Assembly (NCBI RefSeq): GCF_002101815.1
Contig: NZ_LQPM01000009.1
Coordinates: 1-64,000, forward strand
Reading direction: 5' to 3'
DNA from: Mycobacterium paraense
GTDB lineage: Bacteria > Actinomycetota > Actinomycetes > Mycobacteriales > Mycobacteriaceae
Length of the DNA stretch: 64,000 nt
Shown here: in pieces, positions 46,401-56,422 of the stretch
How positions within the stretch are numbered: the first letter of the stretch is position 1
How the letters are laid out: every line of letters begins with the position of its first letter
Notes under the pieces: model-generated
Database searches by the model: none
What the model was told of the DNA's origin: nothing
What the model saw: only the letters and a program-made list of their open reading frames with translations
Translations under genes and position numbers: made by a program

Positions 46401-47299
46401 CCGCTGTACATCGAATCGAGCGGCCGCAGCGGGCTCGCCCCGATCACCAGCGCCCCGCCGTGGGCTCCTTCGCCCAGCGGCAACACCAGGGCCTGCCGCG
46501 GGCAGTCCTCGCCGAGAACGCCTGCGATGCCCGGTATCACGTCCTCCAGCCCGTCGATCACGGCTGCGGTCGTCCGCGAGCGCGGCGCCGCCCCGGGGCC
46601 CGTCAGCTCCGCCAGCGAGCCCGGCAGCAGCTCCCGGATCGAGGGCGTCGCTCCGCGCAGCGCGCCGTCGAGGTACACCGCGATGAACGGCAGGTCCAAG
46701 GGCTGCGCGCCGCATGCGGCGACGGCGCTCTGCACGGCGTCGTCGATGCCGTGCGTCTCCATCAGGGCGCCGGCCACCGCGTTGAGCAGGTGGAGGCGAC
46801 GCTCGCTCAATACCCGGTGGGTGGTCTCCCGGACGGCGCAGAAGATTCCGTAAACGTCTCCGCCGCTGCCGATCAGCGGGCTGTAGCTGAACGTGAAGTA
46901 CCGCTCCTCGGGCTGGTCGCCGGTCATCAGCGGCAACATCAAGTCGTCGGACCACGTCGCGATGCCGGTGTCGATGACGCTGGTGAGCATCGGGTGAATC
47001 TGTCCCCAGATCTCCCACCACACCTGCTCCGCCGGGCGCCCCAGGGCCGCCGGGTGCTTGTTGCCCAGGATCTGCGCGTAGGCGTCGTTGTACATCAGGA
47101 ACAGGTCGGCCGGCCCCAGCCACAGCACGATGGGAAACCGCGACGTCAGGGTGACCGCAACGGCCGCCCGCGCCTCGGCGGACCACTGGTCCGGTGACCC
47201 CAGGGGGTGGTTCGCCCAGTCGAACTCGGCGAAGCGGCGACCCATTTCGCCGCCCAAGTCGACCGCGGCCGCCAGATCAGCCGGCAGGCCTGGGTTCAT
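43496..47299 (-). CDS. Hybrid histidine kinase / PP2C phosphatase / RsbW-like kinase
   Basis: A 1267-residue multidomain sensor. In order: a PAS-like input (about residues 30-165), GAF (about 170-330), HisKA with H345 in NVSHEFRTPL, HATPase with NLLSNAVKYT and GTGIGLSLV, a receiver domain with D645 in VTDVMMPG, a second GAF (about 740-870), a SpoIIE/PP2C phosphatase with D930 in GGDWYSVTP and YTDGLIE, and a C-terminal anti-sigma-type kinase (about 1140-1267, GEAVTNAIEHGSH). Such chains control STAS anti-anti-sigma factors. The next gene upstream encodes one, overlapping by ATGA. No sigma factor or RsbW gene is adjacent. Confidence 0.92.
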   Translation of the reverse strand: MNPGLPADLAAAVDLGGEMGRRFAEFDWANHPLGSPDQWSAEARAAVAVTLTSRFPIVLWLGPADLFLMYNDAYAQILGNKHPAALGRPAEQVWWEIWGQIHPMLTSVIDTGIATWSDDLMLPLMTGDQPEERYFTFSYSPLIGSGGDVYGIFCAVRETTHRVLSERRLHLLNAVAGALMETHGIDDAVQSAVAACGAQPLDLPFIAVYLDGALRGATPSIRELLPGSLAELTGPGAAPRSRTTAAVIDGLEDVIPGIAGVLGEDCPRQALVLPLGEGAHGGALVIGASPLRPLDSMYSGFCQLLADQLSSALASAVSYEQQRQRADALAELDRAKTAFLTNVSHEFRTPLTLLLGPLGDALSEAPPDSVLTDRLSVADRNARRLLRLVDSLLDFSRIEAGRANAKLVCTDVGALTEHIASSFTELCQRAGLDLVLDCGPALADIDPGMWETIVLNLLSNAVKYTLHGSISVEVRADAAECRITMRDTGVGIAPDDLDRLFERFYRAENTRGRSVEGTGIGLSLVRGLVELQRGTVEIDSELDRGTTVTIRLPRSAADVAVDPPPAAMPDVSNPYVAEAGQWLAGAPRRAAGGARQLVLIADDNADMRAHLDRVLSARWETVLVADGESALAVTRELHPDAIVTDVMMPGLSGFDLVAAIRADPALAATPVLMLSARAGAEAVDEGFAGGADDYLPKPFRSQELVDRVASRLSAVARERDRQRREAQRDLARLDAALQATDSVAGILDALIGHPSETGDPAAVTIGVLDGERHVRFEYAGDLPVEVRDRYHVAALDSPLIGADVISGGEPMVVPDTFDLPPRYQHAVRDTAASVRACVAHPLRDNTGRVVGALLLLWPTPRQFDATELETFRRMAELTQSALDRVRTMAREHRIAVDFQEHLLDLDRSSTAAVVAAVYQPAGEAMRVGGDWYSVTPLGRAGLIGISVGDVVGHGLAAAIVMSRLRAAVAASALTAAEPLAVLAALDRYAASVTGARCATVAYALIDSGTGSGGATVSYSCAGHPYPLLVPPDGDPVFLESGRRPPVAVEDAHPSGATATAELTPGGMILLYTDGLIERAGETLDEGFARLKAAAAACAELPVESVCTELLARMTPPAGYRDDVVVLALRPSHAAGRSFATVLPAVPAQIPVARRQLRGWLDSIAVEPGREEDILLATGEAVTNAIEHGSHSEPRKTVTVEAFLRDDTVAVTVSDSGRWVGDSSASLRNKRRGRGLTLIGGLADGVDTVRSSGGTRVTLRFDRAVASA

Positions 47300-47658
47300 T
47301 GCCGGCGGTTGCGCTGCAACGCATCGGCCAGCGTCGGTGCGATGTCGAGGATGCGGTCCAACTCGGTCACCTGGATCGGCCGGAGCACCTGGTCGTGATC
47401 GGCCACCACACGCACCGAGGTGCCGGCCGCCTTCCCTTCCTCGTGGCACTCGAGCACCGCGTTCAACGCCGCGCTGCCGAAGAAACTCACGGCCGCAAGG
47501 TCGATGACCACCAACCGCTCCGGGTGCGTCGCCGCCACCTGGAGCGCGGCGGTGAGGTGGGTGGCGAGCTCGCCGACGTTGCTGGAGTCGACATCACCCT
47601 TGACGCGCACGACTACCGCATCCCCATTGGCCTCGTGACCGACCGCCAACACTTCCAT
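47296..47658 (-). CDS. STAS-domain anti-anti-sigma factor
   Basis: A 120-residue STAS protein. The central pattern VVIDLAAVSFFGSAALNAV contains Ser62 at the place phosphorylated in SpoIIAA/RsbV-type proteins. GDVDSSNVGELATHL is the usual first helix region. GGGGAAGGG lies just before the ATG at 47658. Its stop overlaps the kinase/phosphatase start by ATGA. Phosphorylation would be set by the RsbW-like and PP2C domains of the downstream protein; the partner anti-sigma factor is not in this window. Confidence 0.9.
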   Translation of the reverse strand: MEVLAVGHEANGDAVVVRVKGDVDSSNVGELATHLTAALQVAATHPERLVVIDLAAVSFFGSAALNAVLECHEEGKAAGTSVRVVADHDQVLRPIQVTELDRILDIAPTLADALQRNRRQ

Positions 47659-47696
47659 GCCCTTCCCCGACTTCGTGCGTTCGCATACAGCGCTGG

Positions 47697-48377
47697 TTAC
47701 CCAGCCGGCTCGTCGGGAATCCTTTCGTGGACCGTCAGCAACAAATGGTCGAACTGACTTTGCGCGGCGGGCGCCGGGGCCATCAGCGTCGTCACTTCGT
47801 CGAGCAGTTGCTTCGCCAACGAGCGCAGCTTCACGTTGGTCTCCTGCGAACGCCATTGCAGCACGCGGAAGGCTTGGTCGGCGCTGACCCGGTAGACGTA
47901 CATCAGCACGCCCTTGGCCTGCTCGATGGCCGCACGATTCTCGAAGAGGTCGGGCAGGGCGGCGTCGAGCACCTCTTGCCGGGCCTCGCCGAACGTGTCG
48001 GTCAGGTCGACGTAATAGCCGGCGGTGCCCACCACCGCTCCCGACTCGTCCAGCATCCGGTCGGCCACCACGATGGCGTCGTGCACGTTGCCCGCGGTGT
48101 CGAGGAACCGGTGCCGGCTGGAAAACGACTCCGCCGACTGCAACGCGTAGTCGAGCAGCTCCTGGACGTGCGCGCGGTCGTCGGGATGCTTGTGCGATAG
48201 CAGCAGATTCGTCGTCGGTTCCACGGACCCGGGCTCGTACCCGTGCATCCTGGCCACCTCGTCGGACCATTCCCAGCGTTGGCCGACGAACCAGAACCGG
48301 AAGGCGCCGACGTTCAAATGCCGGGCGGCCGCCTCGATTGCGCTGGTCGGCTCCTTGTGGTTGCCCGCGGGTTGCAC
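47697..48377 (-). CDS. PAS-ANTAR protein
   Basis: A 226-residue protein. A PAS domain spans about residues 25-130 (RFWFVGQRWEWSDEVARMHG to GTAGYYVDLTD). A C-terminal ANTAR domain spans about 145-205 (RAAIEQAKGVLMYVYRVSAD, then AFRVLQWRSQETNVKLRSLA). ANTAR domains bind paired RNA hexaloops and relieve transcription termination. The GTG at 48377 has AGGA about 9 nt upstream. It is first in an operon with the STAS and kinase/phosphatase genes (38-bp gap). It is divergent from the thiC riboswitch leader. The signal sensed is unknown. Confidence 0.9.
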   Translation of the reverse strand: MQPAGNHKEPTSAIEAAARHLNVGAFRFWFVGQRWEWSDEVARMHGYEPGSVEPTTNLLLSHKHPDDRAHVQELLDYALQSAESFSSRHRFLDTAGNVHDAIVVADRMLDESGAVVGTAGYYVDLTDTFGEARQEVLDAALPDLFENRAAIEQAKGVLMYVYRVSADQAFRVLQWRSQETNVKLRSLAKQLLDEVTTLMAPAPAAQSQFDHLLLTVHERIPDEPAG

Positions 48378-48450
48378 GTTTGCATCCTGCCATCCGGTGG
48401 GTATCCCGGGCTACCGCCTGAGGGGGTAACGTCGCGTGCGGACCATCCAC

Positions 48451-48541
48451 AAGACGCGGGAGCGCACGCCGAGTGCGCTGAGAGGACGGCTGGGGCCGTC
48501 GACCGTAAGAACCTGACCGGGTAATGCCGGCGTAGGGAGAT
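48451..48541 (+). promoter_or_regulatory. TPP riboswitch (THI element) of thiC
   Basis: The conserved TPP aptamer elements are all visible: GTGCGCTGAGAGG, a variable hairpin (GACGGC...GCCGTC), ACCGTAAGAACCTGA, then GGGTAATGCCGGCGTAGGGA. The 3' strand (GTAGGGAG) contains the thiC ribosome binding site, GGGAG at 48535-48539. Ligand binding would therefore block translation directly; no separate terminator hairpin is seen. Confidence 0.95.
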
Positions 48542-48543
48542 GA

Positions 48544-51010
<2,467 letters not shown>

Positions 51011-51014
<4 letters not shown>

Positions 51015-51640
51015 ACCTTGAGGCGATCGCAGGCGTGGCGCACGAACCCGACGGGTCACCGGCGGGCGTCGTCGTGCTGACCCACGGCGCGGGCGGGGAC
51101 CGGGATTCGCTACTGCTGCAACAGGTTTGCGACGAGTGGGCGCGCCGCGGCTGGCTTGCGGTGCGCTACAACCTGCCGTATCGGCGGCGCCGGCCCAAGG
51201 GCCCCCCGTCGGGTGCGGCGGCCGCCGACCGCGCGGGCATCGTCGAGGCGATCACGGTGTGCCGCGGCCTGTCCGGCGGCCCGCTGATCGCCGGCGGGCA
51301 TTCCTACGGCGGTCGGCAGACCTCCATGGTGGTCGCCTCCGGCGAGGCCGGCGTGGACGTGCTGACCCTGTTCTCCTACCCGGTCCACCCGCCGGGCAAG
51401 CCGGAGCGGCCGCGCATCGAGCACCTGCCCGACATCCGGGTGCCCACCGTGTTCACCCACGGAACGTCGGATCCGTTCGGCACGCCGGGCGAGCTGCGCG
51501 ACGCCGCGGCGCTGATCGCCGCGCCGACCGAGGTCGTCGAGATCACCGGAGCGCGCCACGATCTGCGCTCGAAGACCCGCGACGTGCCGGCGCTGGCGGT
51601 CGACGCCGCGCTGCGGCTCATTCGTCGCCAAAAACCGTGA
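51011..51640 (+). CDS. Alpha/beta hydrolase, KANL3/Tex30-like (Rv0421c-like)
   Basis: A 209-residue alpha/beta hydrolase, the length of Rv0421c. The catalytic set can be read: GGHSYGGRQTSM (nucleophile Ser), THGTSDPFGTP (Asp) and TGARHDLRSK (His). LTHGAGGDRDS forms the oxyanion region. It is third in the thiC-thiD operon through a GTGA overlap, so it may serve thiamine metabolism or salvage, but no substrate is known. Its last 23 bp overlap the convergent double-TetR gene. Confidence 0.88.
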
Positions 51641-52796
51641 GCCGCATCAGCTTCCGGACGCACGCCTGCGCGTAGGACGAGTCCTCGTCGGCCGCGGCCA
51701 TCCGGCCGAGGTCGATCACCAGGGCCATCGCGGCGTGCACCAGGAACCGCGCGTGCATCGGGGGAACGGACGGTCGCGCGGCGGTCAGCAGCCGGACCCA
51801 GGAGTCGACCGTCGACCGCTGCACGTTGCGCAGCAGCGCCTGGTCGCCGGGCGCCAGGTTGAACCGCTCGGTGTAATAGACGGCGGCCAGCTCCGGGTTG
51901 GCGAATGACGTGGCCACGTAGGCGCCCATCAGCGCCGTCAGTGCCTGGCGGGGTTCGGCGAACGCGCCCAGGATCGGGGACAGGTGGGCGGAGACCCGGT
52001 CGGCCGCCCGGCGCAGCCCGGTCGCGAGGATCTCGCGCTTGCCCGGGAAATACCGGTAGATCCCCGAAACCGGTAGGCCGGCGGCCGAGGCGATCTGCGC
52101 CATGCTGGTCCCCGCGTACCCCCGCTCCTCGAACAACACCATCGACGCGTGCAGCAACGCTTCGTAGGCGCCCGCGTCGGAAGCGAAGATCCGCCACGCC
52201 ACCGGGCGGGGGAAGTCGTCCGACGGCTCCGGAAACTCGGCCGCGAGGATCGCGGACGCCGCCCCGGTCAGCAGCGCGCGGATCTCGTCGGCCGGCAGGC
52301 CCGCTCCGTGGTCGACGACGCTGCCGATGGCGCTGAGCGCCGCCGCCGAAAGCATCCACCGCTGCCGGGATGTCAGCGACGGTCGAATCGCGCTCAGCGG
52401 CCGCTGGATTCGGCGATTGACCAGCCGCAGCTGTCCGGTCAGCACGGCCTGGTCCTCGGCCCGCAGGTATCGGGCCTGCCAGCGGTACAGGCCTCCGGCG
52501 GCGCGGTTGTCCAGGGTGACGTCGATGAGCGCGGCGATCACCTCGTCCAGCGTCGCCGCGCCGTCGGTCCGATCGACGAGTTGCTGGCCCAGGGCCAGCA
52601 CCGCCCCGCGAAAGAGGGCGTACTTGCCGGCGTAGTGGCGGTAGAGGGCGGCCGCCGAGATCCCCACCCGCGCGGCGATGGTCTCCATTCCCACCGCGTG
52701 ATAGCCGTTGGCGCTGAACGCCTCGGCCGCGGCGCGGGCGATCTGCGCCTTGCGGTCCTTGGGCCGCCGCCGGACCGCGGTGCTGGCGGTGGACAC
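51618..52796 (-). CDS. Double TetR regulator (two fused TetR domains)
   Basis: A 392-residue protein with two complete TetR DNA-binding domains in one chain. The first helix-turn-helix is METIAARVGISAAALYRHYA (about residues 37-56). The second is MAQIASAAGLPVSGIYRYFP (about 230-250). Each is followed by its own helical domain. It would look like a built-in TetR dimer. The GTG at 52796 is preceded by TAGGGT at leaderless spacing. It is divergent from a small membrane-protein gene (64-bp gap), its likely target. Confidence 0.88.
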   Translation of the reverse strand: MSTASTAVRRRPKDRKAQIARAAAEAFSANGYHAVGMETIAARVGISAAALYRHYAGKYALFRGAVLALGQQLVDRTDGAATLDEVIAALIDVTLDNRAAGGLYRWQARYLRAEDQAVLTGQLRLVNRRIQRPLSAIRPSLTSRQRWMLSAAALSAIGSVVDHGAGLPADEIRALLTGAASAILAAEFPEPSDDFPRPVAWRIFASDAGAYEALLHASMVLFEERGYAGTSMAQIASAAGLPVSGIYRYFPGKREILATGLRRAADRVSAHLSPILGAFAEPRQALTALMGAYVATSFANPELAAVYYTERFNLAPGDQALLRNVQRSTVDSWVRLLTAARPSVPPMHARFLVHAAMALVIDLGRMAAADEDSSYAQACVRKLMRLTVFGDE

Positions 52797-52802
52797 CCGA
52801 TT

Positions 52803-52808
52803 ACCCTA
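52803..52808 (-). promoter_or_regulatory. -10 hexamer, leaderless type, of the double TetR gene
   Basis: TAGGGT on the minus strand ends 6 nt before the GTG at 52796, with no ribosome binding site between them. Confidence 0.5.
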
Positions 52809-52859
52809 CCGTCTCCGCGGAATCTCCATTAACATATGACGCGACCAGAAGGACCGCAC

Positions 52860-53084
52860 ATGTTGGAAAAGCTTCGCCGAGTGCTCGAATTTCGGCTCAG
52901 CATCGCCCAGCTCATGGCGATCGGAATCATCCTCGGCACGCCCTATCTCCTGGTAGGCGCCATCTGGTCCACGACACACACCGAGCACCTGCACCAAATG
53001 CACGGCATCGACCTGGCGGTGTCCTTCCTCGGCTCGATCGTGTCGTGGCCGGTGCTGATCTTTGCCAACGTCTGCATGACCTGA
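52860..53084 (+). CDS. Small membrane protein, 74 aa
   Basis: From the ATG at 52860 (GAAGGA 7 nt upstream) the product is 74 residues; an ATG at 52836 is the alternative. It has two hydrophobic segments (about residues 15-36 and 55-72), separated by a His-rich loop (STTHTEHLHQMHG) that could bind metal. It is divergent from the double TetR gene and followed by another small membrane protein. I recognise no family. Confidence 0.7.
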   Translation: MLEKLRRVLEFRLSIAQLMAIGIILGTPYLLVGAIWSTTHTEHLHQMHGIDLAVSFLGSIVSWPVLIFANVCMT

Positions 53085-53123
53085 CGGATCGGCCGTTTAC
53101 ATAGTCACGGGGGAAGCAGGAGC

Positions 53124-53441
53124 ATGCGGAATCGTCCGATGCTGGTGGGAGCTGTCGGCCTGGCGCTGGCGCTGATCGGATTGGCGGCGCTGTGGCTGCC
53201 GATCGAGCTCGACGCGCACGACGCCTACGGCTTCCCGATCCAATGCGGCAACGGCTTCAGCTCCAACCTCTCGGCCGGGCAGGGCGCCGGCGCCGGCGCG
53301 GCCGACCAGTGCGAGAGCGCGCTGCTCACCCGTCGCGCCTGGGCGATCCCGTCGGCCGCCATCGGCTGGCTGCTGATCACCGTCTTCCTGATCGTGTGGG
53401 CGCGCGCCGCCCCGCCCGCGCGCAGCGATTTGCTCAGCTAA
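53124..53441 (+). CDS. Small two-pass membrane protein (Rv0420c-like)
   Basis: A 105-residue protein with hydrophobic segments at about residues 6-25 and 74-93. The extracytoplasmic loop between them has two Cys (IQCGNGF and DQCESAL), which could form a disulfide. GGGGGAAG lies about 8 nt before the ATG. The position between the thi operon and lpqM fits Rv0420c, a predicted membrane protein. Its stop lies inside the perfect palindrome that precedes the marR gene. Confidence 0.72.
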   Translation: MRNRPMLVGAVGLALALIGLAALWLPIELDAHDAYGFPIQCGNGFSSNLSAGQGAGAGAADQCESALLTRRAWAIPSAAIGWLLITVFLIVWARAAPPARSDLLS

Positions 53442-53460
53442 AACTGGACAGTTTTAGCTG
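53435..53460. promoter_or_regulatory. Perfect palindrome, likely MarR operator
   Basis: CAGCTAAAACTG, a 2-nt spacer (GA), then CAGTTTTAGCTG: two perfect 12-bp arms. It overlaps the stop of the membrane-protein gene and lies just upstream of the marR -10 (TAGGCT, 53468-53473), across the -35 region. The lack of a following T run argues for an operator over a terminator. Confidence 0.7.
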
Positions 53461-53480
53461 TCTAATTTAGGCTGGGGTTC

Positions 53481-53918
53481 ATGGACGGCGTCGGCGACTC
53501 CTCGGTGATGGCGGCCCGCGACCTGCGGGTGCTGTTCAGCCGGTTGCGACGCCGGTTGAGGAGCCTCGGGGTCGACGACGACCTCACGCCGTCCCAGACC
53601 GCGGTGCTCACCCGCCTCTGGAAAGAGGGACCGTCGTCGGCCAGCACGCTGGCCGGCGCCGAGGGGGTGCGTCCGCAGTCGATGGCCACCATCGTGGCCG
53701 CGCTCGAGCAACGCGGGCTCATCGCGCGCGCTCCCGACCCCGAAGACGGCCGCCGCCAAGTCGTTTCGTTGACGTCGGCGGGCCGGCGGCGCGCCGAGAG
53801 CCATCGTCAAGCGCGGGAAGAGTGGCTGGCACGCGCCATCCAGGAGCGGTATTCCGAACGGGAACGCCGAACCATCCTCGATGCGCTAGCGCTGCTCGAG
53901 CGTCTGACCGAGTCATGA
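53481..53918 (+). CDS. MarR family regulator
   Basis: A 145-residue winged-helix regulator. The core is LTPSQTAVLTRLWKEGPSSA, STLAGAEGVRPQSMATIVAA (recognition helix) and LEQRGLIARAPDPEDGRRQV (wing with the DxxDGR pattern). TAGGCT 7 nt before the ATG suggests a leaderless transcript. A perfect 26-bp palindrome lies directly upstream and probably mediates autoregulation. The F420-type oxidoreductase gene follows 16 bp later and is probably co-regulated. Confidence 0.9.
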   Translation: MDGVGDSSVMAARDLRVLFSRLRRRLRSLGVDDDLTPSQTAVLTRLWKEGPSSASTLAGAEGVRPQSMATIVAALEQRGLIARAPDPEDGRRQVVSLTSAGRRRAESHRQAREEWLARAIQERYSERERRTILDALALLERLTES

Positions 53919-53934
53919 GAGGGGAACCGCTGCA

Positions 53935-54810
53935 ATGGAATTGGGTGTGCACTTCATCGACTTCCTGCCGGGGGATCCGGCAAAGCTAGGCCCGACGCTG
54001 GCCGACGCGGCCAAGGCCGCCGAGCAGGGCGGCGCCACACTGTTCACCCTGGCCGACCACTTCTTCCAGATGGAAAACGTTGGGCGAGCCGAGGATCCGT
54101 TCCTGGAGGGCTACACGTCGTTGGGCTTCTTGGCCGGACAGACCGCGACCATCGACCTGGCGCTGCTGGTCACCGGGGTCACCTATCGCCATCCGGGCGT
54201 GCTGGCCAAGACAGTCACCACGCTGGACGTGCTGTCGCAGGGCCGATCGATGCTGGGCCTGGGCGCCGCATGGTACGACCGCGAACATCTCGCCCTCGGC
54301 GTTCCGTATCCGCCGCTGCGCGAACGGTTCGAAAGGCTGGAGGAGACGCTGCAGATCTGCCGGCAGATGTGGAGCGACGACGACGGGCCGTACCACGGCA
54401 AGCACTACCAGCTGGCCGAGACGATCTGTGCGCCGCAACCTATTCGGTGGCCGCCGGTCCTGATCGGCGGCGACGGCGAGAAGAAGACGCTGCGGTTGGT
54501 GGCGCAGTATGCCGACGTCTGGAACAGCATGTCCAGCGACGTCGACGAGTTCAAGCGCAAGGTGGACGTGCTGCACCGCCACTGCGACGCCGTGGGCAGG
54601 GACCCCGGCGAGATCCGCAAGACGTCGGGTGGCGTCGCCCTGCTGGATCCCTTCCAGGACACCGCCGGTTACCTGAGGACCGTTGAACGCTACGCCGAGT
54701 TGGGCGTCGACATGATCAACGTCGGGCCGCTGCCCGGGAACCCCGACCCGGTCGGATTCATCCGACGTCTCGGTGACGAGCTGGTGCCCAAGCTCGCCGA
54801 AATCGCCTGA
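53935..54810 (+). CDS. LLM-class F420-dependent oxidoreductase
   Basis: A 291-residue luciferase-like TIM-barrel protein. It shows LGVHFIDFLPGDPAKLGPTL, then FTLADHFFQMEN, HPGVLAKTVTTLDVLSQGRS, GLGAAWYDREHLALGVPYPP and PPVLIGGDGEKKTLRLVAQY. These are typical of F420-dependent reductases and dehydrogenases; F420 over FMN is inferred from the mycobacterial group. AGGGGA precedes the ATG. It follows marR by 16 bp and is convergent with lpqM with one base between them. Substrate unknown. Confidence 0.87.
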   Translation: MELGVHFIDFLPGDPAKLGPTLADAAKAAEQGGATLFTLADHFFQMENVGRAEDPFLEGYTSLGFLAGQTATIDLALLVTGVTYRHPGVLAKTVTTLDVLSQGRSMLGLGAAWYDREHLALGVPYPPLRERFERLEETLQICRQMWSDDDGPYHGKHYQLAETICAPQPIRWPPVLIGGDGEKKTLRLVAQYADVWNSMSSDVDEFKRKVDVLHRHCDAVGRDPGEIRKTSGGVALLDPFQDTAGYLRTVERYAELGVDMINVGPLPGNPDPVGFIRRLGDELVPKLAEIA

Positions 54811-54811
54811 G

Positions 54812-56269
54812 CTATCCCGGATACCGCGAGTAGCAGGCGTCCATGTTGCCGCCCACGCCGCCGCGGAAGGCGGCGATGCGGGTGAATCCGGCCGGCACGC
54901 TGATGCCGTCGGCGTCGCTGGCGACCAAGTGATTGGTGAGCAGTCCGGCGACGGCCTCGTCGAGGTCGCCGGCCGTCAGCACAAGCTGCTTCTGGGAGGG
55001 CAGTTCGATCGGTTCGGCCATCTTGCGGTGCACGACGCCGGTCAGGCAGGCGGTGCGCAGCGCGGTCCAGGGGCTCTGCATGGGCAACCCGCGGTCGTGT
55101 TGCACGGCCAGCGCGTACCTCGACATCACCATCGACAGGGCGGTGTCGTCGCCCTGCGGCAGCGTGCGTTCACTCTCGGCGGCCACCTGACCCACCTTCG
55201 CGAGTCCGGGTAGGTCGACCACGATGGTGTTGGTGGCCGGGCAGTAGGACGCCGGCGGGCTAGGCTTGGCGTCCGGGCAATCGGCCGGTTTGTAGGACAG
55301 CGTCGGCGGATTCTTCAGGGGGAAGATCTTTCCCAGCAGCTCCATGAGCGTCGTCAGCGTGTCCTCGTTGATGGGGACCTCTCCGGTCTCCGGGTCACCG
55401 CTGGTGTCGAGCCGCAGGGTGGTCGGCAGGTCGCCGCGGCGCTGCTCGATCTCCTGCTTGTTGATGGTCGCGCACGCCGAGGCTCCGTCGATGAAACCCA
55501 TCTGGAACGCGCTGATGCGATCCAGGGCCGACCCGTGCTCGTCGTCGTTTTGGGTTTCGGCGTCCATCACCGGATCTCGGGTGGTGATGATGCCGGCCAG
55601 CACGTGGTCGAGCCCGTCGGCGGTGCTCAGCGTGAAGCGGGGTGATTTCCCGTCGGCCACCCAGAACAGGTAGACGCCGGCGAAGCAGTCGGCCTGCTGC
55701 TCGCGAACGATCGTCGGGTCTTTGCGGGTCACGAGTTTGGCCATCTGCTGTAGGGCGTGACCGAATTCGTGCGCCAACACACCATTGACGGACATGTCGC
55801 CGAAATAGCGCTGCGCGACGGCCATGAACACCGTGCGATCCCAGGCGATCAGGTTGCAGCGCCCCGTGAAGAACGCGTTGACGAGCTTATAGGTGTCGTT
55901 GTAACAAACGATCGGGCTACGCGGATTCTCCGAGTCGTAGGACACCATCTTTTCGACCGGAACGAAAGTTCCTTTCAGCGATTGGCTGTATACCGACTTC
56001 CAGTACTCCTCGATGTCGTTGATCGACAGCAACGACAGCTTGTCGATCGGGCCGTTGTCGGTGTTGAGCACTTTGCCGGTGGGACTCGGTGCGTTCGGCC
56101 GGATTCCGCTGGGCCCGTTGGTCGCCGGGATGCCGCCCACCCGGAACGGGTCGTTGAGCATCGACAGAGCGCGCCCGTCGACGAAGGTGGTGCACCCGGC
56201 CACCACAAGTACCGCCCCGGCGCAGGCGATTGCCGCCTTCAGACGTCGACTCGGCCCGCGCTTGTTCAT
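54812..56269 (-). CDS. lpqM: Zinc-metallopeptidase lipoprotein LpqM
   Basis: A 485-residue lipoprotein from the ATG at 56269, chosen because it gives a normal signal peptide with the lipobox VVAGC at Cys26; an ATG at 56305 would give the 497-498 residues annotated for LpqM. The zinc site is VLAHEFGHALQQ (HExxH), with a downstream EQQADCFAG helix that supplies a third ligand. This is a gluzincin/neutral-zinc-peptidase layout. It would act at the outer face of the membrane; substrate unknown. TAGAAT (56318-56323, minus) may be its -10. Confidence 0.92.
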   Translation of the reverse strand: MNKRGPSRRLKAAIACAGAVLVVAGCTTFVDGRALSMLNDPFRVGGIPATNGPSGIRPNAPSPTGKVLNTDNGPIDKLSLLSINDIEEYWKSVYSQSLKGTFVPVEKMVSYDSENPRSPIVCYNDTYKLVNAFFTGRCNLIAWDRTVFMAVAQRYFGDMSVNGVLAHEFGHALQQMAKLVTRKDPTIVREQQADCFAGVYLFWVADGKSPRFTLSTADGLDHVLAGIITTRDPVMDAETQNDDEHGSALDRISAFQMGFIDGASACATINKQEIEQRRGDLPTTLRLDTSGDPETGEVPINEDTLTTLMELLGKIFPLKNPPTLSYKPADCPDAKPSPPASYCPATNTIVVDLPGLAKVGQVAAESERTLPQGDDTALSMVMSRYALAVQHDRGLPMQSPWTALRTACLTGVVHRKMAEPIELPSQKQLVLTAGDLDEAVAGLLTNHLVASDADGISVPAGFTRIAAFRGGVGGNMDACYSRYPG

Positions 56270-56422
56270 GAATGACCTCATCCCGGCCGGGCTGCAGGGC
56301 AGCATCAAAGGGACCTCATTCTAAATCCCCTGGCAAACTCTGACAGGCCAAATGCAACTTGGGTTACCCATTGCGAAACGCGAACGGGCGGGAGGGTATT
56401 CGATACGCGAATTGCCGGTGCC

